Assembly: GCF_022581195.2 (NCBI RefSeq)
Contig: NC_061470.1
Location: 6,634,001-6,698,000, forward strand
Direction: 5' to 3'
Source: Helicoverpa zea
Lineage: Eukaryota; Arthropoda; Insecta; Lepidoptera; Noctuidae
Length of the DNA stretch: 64,000 nucleotides
Made by a program: the position numbers and the translations under genes. The notes beneath the pieces were generated by a model. That model was given only the letters and a program-made list of their open reading frames with translations, was not told where the DNA came from and made no database searches. Position 1 is the first letter of the stretch. Every line of letters begins with the position of its first letter. This document shows, one piece after another, positions 37,461 through 48,372 of this stretch.

Positions 37461-40400
37461 TCAGTAAGCTATCTTTATTCTCCCGTCGAGGTCTTTCACA
37501 ACGACACCCTGTCTTCTCATGTACTTCTGCAGGAGCACGTAGTCTACTTCCATGACTTCCACGTTCTCTCTGTTGTCTGATAGCATCTGGAAATATCAAT
37601 AACATGTTGTGAGGAAAGCCTTTCGATAAACTTATTTTTACACATATGTACAGTCAACTTCAGGTCAGTGGTAACAGTTTTATAGGAAAATCGTACTTAT
37701 TACATACTATTGAGTTAAGATGCATGACAGTTACCACTAATGTGCAGTCTACTGTACAGTATCTATGTATATGTGTGAGATGTAAGAGTGTGCGAAGGAT
37801 GGAGAGGCAGAGGTAGACCGAGGAAAAGGTGGATTGATTGCCTGAAAGAGGACCTGAATAAGAAGGAATTGGATGTCAGTATGACGTCTGACAGAGAGGT
37901 ACCTAAGGGTGCGTCCACATCTGGCGAATGCGCAGCACGCGAGCCGATCGCGAGCTGTCCGCGAGCTGCGCGCGTGCAGTCACTGCAATAGTTCGGTGCG
38001 CCTCTTTAGCGCAACTCACGCAAGGCTCGTATAGAGCGCGCGAGCGGCGCGCGATCTGCGCGCAATCAGTTCTCGCCCTTACAGTTCCGTATATTGGCTC
38101 AGTACTATCGAAGATGTCAGACGTCGCGCGCCGCCTGCGCGCCGCTCGCGTGCGGCGCTTAGGTCGCGCGCGAGCTGCGCGCGGGCGGCGCAGAAGCGGC
38201 GCACGAACAAAAATGCACGCGCGCAGCTCGCGGACAGCTCGCGATCGGCTCGCGTGCTGCGCATTCGCGGCGCATTCGCCAGATGTGGACGCACCCTAAG
38301 GAAGAAAAATGCATATTGCGCCGAACAGGGCAGGAAGAGGAAGAAGAGTATGTACATGTGTATAGAAATTGTAATGCGCACCTTTAGATGGATAAATGGG
38401 ATGGATAATAATGAATAAAGAAATAATTGAATTTTTGAACGTATGGTGAATCTGATTACATCTCATTACATTGGAATATCTTGATGTGCTGGTCTGTACA
38501 GCACAGTTTAGCTAAACAAACGTTTACACAGTTTTTATATTTTTTTTTGTATACAAAATTCACTAGAGCCTTACGGAATATCCGCCGCCGCCATCACCGA
38601 TGTAGCTCTGCGTGATGACCCGGTAGGTGGCGTTGACGTCGAGCGGCAAGTAGCGCGGTACGTCGCAGTCGATGCAACGCACTGTCGCCGACACGCGAGA
38701 CCCTATCGGCGCAGATGCATTGTACACGTTGCGCATACCTGGACGGGAAAAAGGGGACTTAATGTATAATTTAATATCTCCTATTCCTCTCAACAAAACT
38801 GGACATGTGATCTAAAAAACAGTTTCTAAACAAAAGTCTGAAATTCGATCTTTGAAAGAAGATTTGTAAGGCAATATGTTGTGATGCTCGGCCCATCTGA
38901 TCCAATGACTTACTGTGAGCAAACTGTAAATGTCTTGGCAATCTCAATCAATCTGCTCTTTTTATTCGAGTCTCGTACTAGCAGCGATTCGATGCAGTCG
39001 TGTTGCTTACGCGTCTAATATTTTATAAAAGTATTAGGTATAAGCGCGGCGCGAGCCGTTGCTAGAGATTATAGTCGCCATGAATGAACAACTTGTGGCG
39101 AATGAGCTGTTGGCGTTCCTGCAGCAGAAGCTGGACGTGATGGACGAGGTGTCCGCTGTCCAAATCTGCGCGTCAAACTTCAGCGAGGATGACGTCGCTG
39201 CTGCAAAGCAGCTGCTGTACCGGTTGCTCAACAAGAGCGACCAGATGGTGTCCCGCCGGCGTGACGGGACAAAGAAGAGTATACAAGACATCATCACGCT
39301 AATTAAAGAGACCGACCCTGACGACGTACCGACGTTTGTGGCGAAGGACCTGAGTAAGCTCCCTCCCGTGACATTCGACCACGTCGACGTTACGTGCCTG
39401 CTGAAGGACATAGTCTTTCTTAAGGCCAGCTTAGCGGATGTGCAGAAGCAGCTGGATGCATCCCAAAATACCGTCGCCAGTTTGCGCAGCGAAGTCAACG
39501 AGTTGCGTAAATTGGTAACGGTAACTAGGTCACCTGTGGATGCATCGTGTTAGGGTGCGTCCACATCTGGCGAATGCGCCGCGAATGCGCAGCACGCGAG
39601 CCGATCGCGAGCTGTCCGCGAGCTGCGCGCGTGCAGTCACTGCAATAGTTCGGTGCGCCTCTTTAGCGCAACTCACGCAAGGCTCGTATAGAGCGCGCGA
39701 GCGGCGCGCGATCTGCGCGCAATCAGTTCTCGCCCTTACAGTTCCGTATATTGGCTCAGTACTATCGAAGATGGCAGACGTCGCGCGCCGCCTGCGCGCC
39801 GCTCGCGTGCGGCGCTTAGGTCGCGCGCGAGCTGCGCGCGTGCGGCGCAGAAGCGGCGCACGAACAAAAATGCACGCGCGCAGCTCGCGGACAGCTCGCG
39901 ATCGGCTCGCGATCGGCTCGCGTGCTGCGCATTCGCCAGATGTGGACGCACGCACCCTTACGTGAACACGCGGCGCGAAGCGTGCCTCGATGTATAGGGT
40001 GCAAGTTTCGCGGCAGCAGTTTTGTCACCATCGCCGCTGTCACTGCCGAATGCTGAGTCGGCACAGTGCGCGCCTCGTGCGCCCCGCTGCTCCGCTCCCG
40101 TCCCTGCGGCTCCTCCGCTCGCCGCCGCTCGACCGCTCGATCAGCTGCTCGTTTCTGCAGCCTCGGCGAAACATAATGATGTTCGTCGAGAATATGCCAG
40201 CGTCGCCGGAAGCACAATTGGTGCAAAAATTAAGCTCGTGCCCGTAAAGGGACCGGATCGGGAGTGAATTTTGTATACAAAAAAAAATATAAAAACTGTG
40301 TAAACGTTTGTTTAGCTAAACTGTGCTGTACAGACCAGCACATCAAGATATTCCAATGTAATGAGATGTAATCAGATTCACCATACGTTCAAAAATTCAA

Positions 40401-43400
40401 TTATTTCTTTATTCATTATTATCCATCCCATTTATCCATCTAAAGGTGCGCATTACAATTTCTATACACATGTACATACTCTTCTTCCTCTTCCTGCCCT
40501 GTTCGGCGCAATATGCATTTTTCTTCCTTAGGGTGCGTCCACATCTGGCGAATGCGCCGCGAATGCGCAGCACGCGAGCCGATCGCGAGCTGTCCGCGAG
40601 CTGCGCGCGTGCAGTCACTGCAATAGTTCGGTGCGCCTCTTTAGCGCAACTCACGCAAGGCTCGTATAGAGCGCGCGAGCGGCGCGCGATCTGCGCGCGA
40701 TCTGCGCGCAATCAGTTCTCGCCCTTACAGTTCCGTATATTGGCTCAGTACTATCGAAGATGGCAGACGTCGCGCGCCGCCTGCGCGCCGCTCGCGTGCG
40801 GCGCTTAGGTCGCGCGCGAGCTGCGCGCGTGCGGCGCAGAAGCGGCGCACGAACAAAAATGCACGCGCGCAGCTCGCGGACAGCTCGCGATCGGCTCGCG
40901 ATCGGCTCGCGTGCTGCGCATTCGCCAGATGTGGACGCACGCACCCTTACGTGAACACGCGGCGCGAAGCGTGCCTCGATGTATAGGGTGCAAGTTTCGC
41001 GGCAGCAGTTTTGTCACCATCGCCGCTGTCACTGCCGAATGCTGAGTCGGCACAGTGCGCGCCTCGTGCGCCCCGCTGCTCCGCTCCCGTCCCTGCGGCT
41101 CCTCCGCTCGCCGCCGCTCGACCGCTCGATCAGCTGCTCGTTTCTGCAGCCTCGGCGAAACATAATGATGTTCGTCGAGAATATGCCAGCGTCGCCGGAA
41201 GCACAATTGGTGCAAAAATTAAGCTCGTGCCCGTAAAGGGACCGGATCGGGCTGATGATGATGGGTTCGTGATGCTGCAAAGGAGGAAGCGCCGTCAGCG
41301 AACCAACAAGAACCGCTGTGGCGTGGCTCCTGTGGGGCCAAACATAAAAATCTGTGCCGCTAAGCCGAACACCCCGGTGTACATCTCCCGCCTGCACTAC
41401 ACCACTAAGGCGGAGGACATCGCGGAGTACGTGCGCCAGAAGCTACGTACGCCCCGAGAGTGCAGCTGCTGGAGTCGCGCCATAACGCCAACTTCAAGGC
41501 GTTTGTGGTGCGAATGCCGTCGTGTTTCCTGCACCTCGTGTTGGACGAGAACTTCTGGCCACAGGGCGTGGTGTTCCGTCGCTTCCGCGGACAAGTGCCA
41601 CAGAACCGCACGCAGTGACATAGTGCGTAGTGAAGTGTTACTAACATAGATTTAAGTTTTTCATATACTAACAATGTTTTGTATAATATATGTATGTTAG
41701 TCTTTAAGGTATATATCTATGGGCCTATGCAGCCTGAAAATAAAGAGATTTTGATTTGATTTTTTTATTTTTATTTTGATTTGATTTATCTTCAAGTGTC
41801 CAGATTCGATCTTCAAGTGTTCAGAAGTGCCTTTTAAATTAGGTCATCTGTAGTGTTGGGAGATATACCTACCCACACCTGAATCTGCCCTTTTTTTTTT
41901 TTTTTTTTGTTGTCACTGGGCTAAAAATGCTATTACGCATCCCCTTCCCATCGGGGGACGGGAGAGGGGTATGTGGGACTCCCCGGTAAAGACGTTCCCG
42001 GTATACCCACTAAAAAGGCCCAGCGGCACTCCGACCTCGCCTGAGTGGAGGGGGTCTGGGAATCCATGGCATCCAGTCCCCCACTGGCGATTGCCCGCCT
42101 TACGGCAGGCCCCTCATACCTCCCCCTAGTGGGGAAGGGTCCTTATAATGGCCGGAGCGCAGGGGTTGATCCTTGTGGTGCAGGCGGTGGCGCCCCCGCG
42201 CCTGTCGCCCGCTGATCACCCCCCGGGGCGGATGGGGACAGACGTTGTATTCGCCGTCTTCTGCCCCTTCTTCGTCTACGGAGCGGCACCGCGAGAGGGT
42301 CGTTCTCCCGCATGCGCTCCGCCGCTTCCTTCTGAGACATGACGTCTTCACAGAAGGAGGCTACCGCTTCCCATGTCTCCTCACTTCCCAGCATGGCAGC
42401 AATCACGCTGGAGAGCGAGAGGTCATTCCCGACCACCGCCATCAGAGCGCGGCGGGGTTCAGCCCACGATGGGCACACCTGAAGTGTGTGCTCTGCCGTA
42501 TCCACCGTAGCTTCGCAGTGGTGACACTGTGGGGTCTCCTCCCTCCCAATCCGGTGCAGGTACGATCCGAAGCAGCAATGCCCGGACAGCACCTGCACCA
42601 GACGCATCGAAAGGCACCCATGCCGCCGATCGAGCCAGCCGTTCAGGACAGGCCCGATGGCATCCAGCGTCCAGCGACCGTACGTTGCCAAGGCAAGATC
42701 TTCGCAGATCTTCGCCCAGTGCAGAGTTATTGCCTCCCTTGCCTCCTCACGCACCTCTTCTTTTTCTGTCGGGTCTGGGCGCCGGTTTAGCGCCTTCTGT
42801 CCCGCCGTCCAGTCGTACACTCTGGCGAGTACCCAAGCCTCGAGCTCCCAGGGAGGAGTACTCGCCAGAACGCACGCCGCCGCAAAGCACACCTGAATCT
42901 GCCCTACCCTTACTACATACCTCCGATCTGTAACATCCGTCCGCTGGAGAAGGATTCGGACCAGGACACGCCGACGGAGAACTCGAGGGCCTCCAGCAAG
43001 TACTGTCCCTTCAGGTCGTACACCTGCACGAAGTTCTCGAACGGCATCGCCATCAGCAGAGCCTCAGTCGTCACGTCTGTGGGACATCACATTTAAAATT
43101 ATGTTATTTCTATTTTGAGAACTGCCAATGAAGCTGAGGCATAGAAAGTGGTGATGAGCGATGAAGGCTGCTGGTAATGCCCGCCTTCCACTGCGAGCGG
43201 CACGGACCCATTACGGACTCCACTATACTCGTAACGATGATAGGATGGCTGTGGCTAAATATATGATGGATGATATGAATCTAAGAAGCTACGGAACTTA
43301 CTTCCAGGGTTGATCTGTACTCGCAGTCCACCGGTGTTGATCATGCACACGTGAACGTCATTCCATGCCGTTCCCTTAGCATGGAAAATCATCTGCAATG

Positions 43401-46400
43401 AATCAACTAAAACCTTAGAAGTTATCTTACTTGCCACTATAAGGTGTCGTCCTAATTGGGAGCGATTGTACGATGGCGCGATGCGTTTTTCATCTAAGGC
43501 GTCGTCCTAATTGACAGCGATCGTACGATGACACGATGCGTTCTCGTCGTGCGATGAGTTCAAACATACAGATTTCATCAGAGTGTCCTATTTGAACCTC
43601 GCAAGTGAAATCGTGAGATCGTGAGATGAAAAACGCATCGCGCCATCGTACGATCGCTCTCAATTAGGACGACGCCTAACGGTATAATCTTTATAGACAT
43701 GTCGTATAACGATATACCTACATATCTGAAAAAATATAAACATATCGAAAAAATACAGTTTAATAACTTAAGAACACGCTTTATCACCCACAAATTATTG
43801 GATTAATTGGATTTTTAATGACGTTATTTTTCAAGCCAGTTATGTATTGTCATCAGAACTCAGAGCGTGTGCAAAATTTCATGCTAATCAAAGACCGGGA
43901 AGTCGATCAAATTAAGATTCCAAGATTTTCTTACATACGTAGTTACAAGTGAAGCTAATAAAGCGTGTTAAAAATAATTCAAAACAACTAAATGTGGTGG
44001 TTTGTACGTCACCTCTTCGAGAAAGCCGTCGCAAGCCCAGCTGCCAAGGTTGCACTCTCCGCGGGAACACCACGAGCGGTTGAGCGTAACGCGCGACGTG
44101 CCGAGCACTTCTTTACCAATGGCGTCCACCTCCTGCCGCCATGGCTCCAGCAGCTCCATTATCTTCGGGTCTGTATGATAGAAACGATTCCAATTCAACT
44201 TTCTGTTTCATCTAATGAAGGTATGCTGTGGAAGCTGCGGGATTGTTCGAAAGAGTTACCGCGGCTTTGGTACATAAAAGGCCTACGAATGTACATGATG
44301 AGGTAATGAGAGTCTGACACTCCCTAACGCTGCTAAGCCACAGCAGGAGGTGACATTTGATGATTTCCCATTAAAAAAAAACCGGCCAAATGCGAGTCGG
44401 ACTCGCGCACGTAGGGTTCCGTACCATCCAAACTAATATTATATATATATTTATGGATATCGAGCAAAAATGAGCAAAAAAATCACGTTTGTTGTATGGG
44501 AGCCCCTCGAAATATTTATTTTATTCTAGTTTTCAGTATTTGTTGTTATAGCGGCAACAGAAATACATCATCTGTGAAAATTTCAACTCTCTAACTATCA
44601 CGGTTCATGAGATACAGCCTGGTGACAGACGGACGGACGGACGGACAGAGGAGCGAAAACAATAGGGTCCCGTTTTACCCTTTGGGTACGGAACCCTAAA
44701 AAGGTATGTTAGAAAATAGCCTCGATGATTACCAATTAGGTATGAAAAAAGACTCAATGATTACCAAGCTTGCTTGAGGAGGATTGGCTATGGTTGATTT
44801 CAAAATACTTTTTACCCGGCAGAGTCAGAAAGTGAGTTTTGTATTTTCATGGTGAGCTAGTGGCACTGGTGACGTGAATAATCCAAGTGATTCAAGATCG
44901 ATGTCTATGATAGACAATATGTGGGTACCTTGTACGATTGAAGTGCCCAAGAAGACGGGCTCTCCCACCCAGCGCTCCACGACACCCTGATCGTTGATGT
45001 AGAACTTGATGTTGCCCAGGTAGCGCGTGTAGCATGACGCTTGCACTATCGGGATCTGTTAAACATATAATTGGGGATTTACCAACGCAAGATATACTTG
45101 GTGGTTTGGACGAGCACTGACGTATTATAATAAACTAGCTTCTGCCAGCGGTTTCACCCGCATCCCGTGGAAACCTCTGCACGAACCCGGAAAAAAAGTA
45201 GGCTATAGCCTTCCTCGATAAATGAGCTGGCTATCAAATACTGAAAGAATTTTTCAAATCGGACCAGTAGTTCCTGAGATTAGCGCGTTCAAACAAACAA
45301 ACAAACTCTTCAGCTTTATAATATTAGTATAGATAGGTACTGCACACTATTCTATTTTATTTATGTACTTTAAAGTAGATACCGTATGTCCGTTATCCTG
45401 TGTGACGACAGTGGGATATTCGCCGAGCGCGGTGTCGCCGTTGGGCGTCTCTCCGTTGTACAGCAGCGTGTGCGAGTGACCGCCCACTATGATGTCCACC
45501 GTGGGGGACACGCGACGAGCTAGCTGGCTGATAGAACATTCATCATATTACCCCCTCATCATCCTCCGAGCCTTTTTCCCAAGCAATGTTGGGGTCCGCT
45601 TCCAGTCTAACTGGCCGGATGCAGCTGAGTGTTTTACAAGGAGCGACAGCCCTATCCGACCCTCTCAACCCAGTTATCCGCACATCTTATAACCTCTCGG
45701 ACTCATCAAAAAGTCACAAAAAATGCCATGCATAGCCACCAGATAATCAAAAAAATAATAAACCGGCCAAGTGCGAGTCGGACTCGCGCACCGAGGGTTC
45801 CGTACAAATGCTGTATAGATAAAAAGTGAGTTTCGCGCCAACCGTTCAGTTTAGAACAATCATAGTTATGGTAATTTCGTGAGAGTCAAAATAGTTAATA
45901 TTTTATATTTTATAATATAACTAAAATAGTAGGCCAGTACCTTGTAAAAGTTATTTTAATGAAGTTATTTATATACAACATTTTATAGTCATCATTTAGA
46001 AATCTGATTGAAAATAACTAATTATGTCTTAAAAGTCATGGGGCATATCTGACCCGCTTTGTAAAAAGTGGCGGACATGAATCAAAGTAGTTTTAAATCG
46101 TGGAGAATGGTATGACGTTTCTTTGAATATAAATATTTTATTAAAATTCCATGGAGACGAATGTCCAGGATCGTTTGAAAAATATAAAAGACAAGCAGTT
46201 TCAGAGGATTGTACAGGTTGCAATGCTAGTTTTTATTGTTAAAGACATTTCATAAAGAAGGAAGGTGCCAATCCGGATGACCAGGATCTGATGAGGATCT
46301 GGAAACCCTGAGAAATAGAGGGCAACTCTTGAATATTGTAGGCACGCATCGAGTCATAACCAGACATGTGAGTGTATTTTTGAGGGTACTGGTAAACAGT

Positions 46401-48325
46401 GAAGGTTTGGAGCTGATTTGATTATGGAGACTACAGAGAGTCAAGGGAACTCCCGAACGGTATGTTGCAACTACCACGTGTTTGGGCTTATTTTATTCGT
46501 ATTGGCGAAGACTTTCCACAAAGATATGTTTGACTGCCATTGTGGGATCGACAGCTAAGATCAGATATAGTTATGGGAACTCCTTTACAATTTATAACGT
46601 AACCTTGTGTTGGAGCTTATTTTATTTTAGGTGATGAGAATTCACTACTAACTTGGGTTAAAGCAGACCGCCTGACGACTTGTAGCTGTCGAATTGTAAC
46701 AACGACTTCTAGAGAGTAGGATTCGGGGCTGCTGGCTTTACGTTTCTAGAGCCTTGACAAAAGTGTAATTCTGTCCCTTTCTTTGTTTTATAAAGTCGGC
46801 ATTATTTTATTTTGTAGCATTTTACAGACAAATCCAACTTCAAACATATAAAAAAGCAACAAGAAAACAAAAGCAAGAATGAAATTAAAAAGATGTTAGG
46901 TGCATCGGTCTAGAAGTCGGTGTCTAGAGGATGCATCTATATTTATTTAACCACCGAGATCTAGACCGATGCATATAAACAGTTTTCTTGTTGTTTTAGA
47001 AGTTGTTTTTTTTTATTGTAAAAAGTTTTTATTTTTAACTTTTGTGAAAAGTTCTCGTCAATACGAATAATATAAGCCCAAACACGACGTAACTAAAACA
47101 TACCGAGTTCTCTCGACTTTCTCACGTCTCCATCATCAGATAAGCTCTAAACCTTCACTGTTTGATAGTATCACCAGACATACATCTGAGAATCAAGTTT
47201 TAATCCTATGCATGCCTACAATTTCTGATAGTTGCCCTCGATTTCTCAGGATTTCCATCATCAGATCCTGACCTGATGACAATGGAAATAAACGGCGAGT
47301 ATACTCTTTCACTACAAAGAAATGATTTCTCAAATCCGTCAAACTTGGTCGTTTAAATTCCCCATTGAAATGAGGAAAATATTTGATGTTTACACCTGAT
47401 TTTCTCTAGATTCCCATGGTTCACATTGATGCGACTAATGCCATAGTAAATCAGAGCCTTTATCATTATACTGTGCTATATTTCGTTCGTATCCGCCGTG
47501 GGTATGGTTTTCATACTAAGGTGCCCAATGACCTTTGAATGATTTAAATTTTTTCACAGTTTAGAGGCCATTGTATTTAAGAAGTGTTTGATTTGAATTT
47601 CACTTTTTATTCAAAACTTTAATATCTCTACGCGTTCATGTGAAAAAGGGTAGGTAGTAAGTTTATAATTATTAAAAAATATTTTATGTCATGTAAGCAA
47701 AAATAATATTTTAATATTTTTTGTAACTTCAAATTTATCATTTTCGCAATTTTTCCTTTATCTGTACTATATAACGTTGCTTCGTGCCGAATTTTAAGAT
47801 TCTGAGTTCACGGGAAGTACCTTGTAGGTTTTGATTCCCTAGCGTGTGACGGAAATTCGTCTAAGGTGTCGGTAAAACTGCTGTATCTTTTGATCGCGTT
47901 AACTTAGAAGTTTGATTTTTTCATTACTTAAAGGGACAATAGACCTATGTATTTGGTATAAATTTCAATTTGGTACCTTTATTCGTTCGTGAGAAATAAG
48001 GTAGTAAGTTTCATTTTATTAAAATATTTTTATTATATTATATAACAAAAAAAATGAGATTTTCGCAATTTTTCCTATATTTGCATTATATAACAATGCT
48101 TCATGCCAAATTTCAAGATTCTGAGTTTACGGGAAGTACCCTGTAGGTTTTGATTCCTTTGCGAGTGTCGAGAATTTGTTGAAAATATCGACATAATCGG
48201 TTATATCTTTTGATTGGCTTGGCTTAGAAGCTTGATATTTTCACAGCCTAAAGGGACAATAGACCCGAGTATTTCATGTGAATTTCAGCTTGATACGTCC
48301 ACGCGTTCTTAAGATAAAGGGTCTT

Positions 48326-48372
<47 letters not shown>

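Larger units (their letters stand above)
39080..41614 (+). pseudogene. ORF1-like mobile-element gene, broken by MITE and frameshift
   Basis: The N-terminal part (39080-39552) encodes MNEQLVANELLAFLQQKL, then PTFVAKDLSKLPPV and a coiled coil near the end. Reading is interrupted by MITE copy 2. The C-terminal part, after an in-frame TAG (40984 in the second copy), runs through PVYISRLHYTTKAEDIAEYV, then loses frame near 41450; the +1 frame continues with LLESRHNANFKAFVVR and FWPQGVVFRRFRG to a stop near 41619. This N-terminal coiled-coil plus C-terminal RNA-binding-like layout recalls multicopy invertebrate proteins that I believe are transposon ORF1 products. TATAAAA at 39024 and a Kozak-like GCCATGA lie at the 5' end, and CTGAAAATAAAG with a TTGATTTGATT tail (about 41733-41760) at the 3' end. 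Opposite strand to the host gene. Confidence 0.55.

Noticed and set aside
38079..38381. Defence-like or toxin-antitoxin interpretation of the clustered GC-rich block
   Set aside because: The GC-rich block is fully explained by transposon ends, target duplications and local rearrangement; no protein domains support a dedicated system.
39540..39965. Long Arg/Ala-rich open frames on both strands of the GC-rich MITEs (also 37928-38299, 40446-40954)
   Set aside because: They arise from GCGC-rich, quasi-palindromic MITE sequence that lacks stops in most frames. They recur with each MITE copy, have no domain and start or end at element boundaries.
42173..42790. 200-codon plus-strand frame across the LINE
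   Set aside because: The minus-strand frame encodes a recognisable R1-type ORF2 C-terminus with zinc-knuckle residues and agrees with poly-A tail and target duplication orientation.
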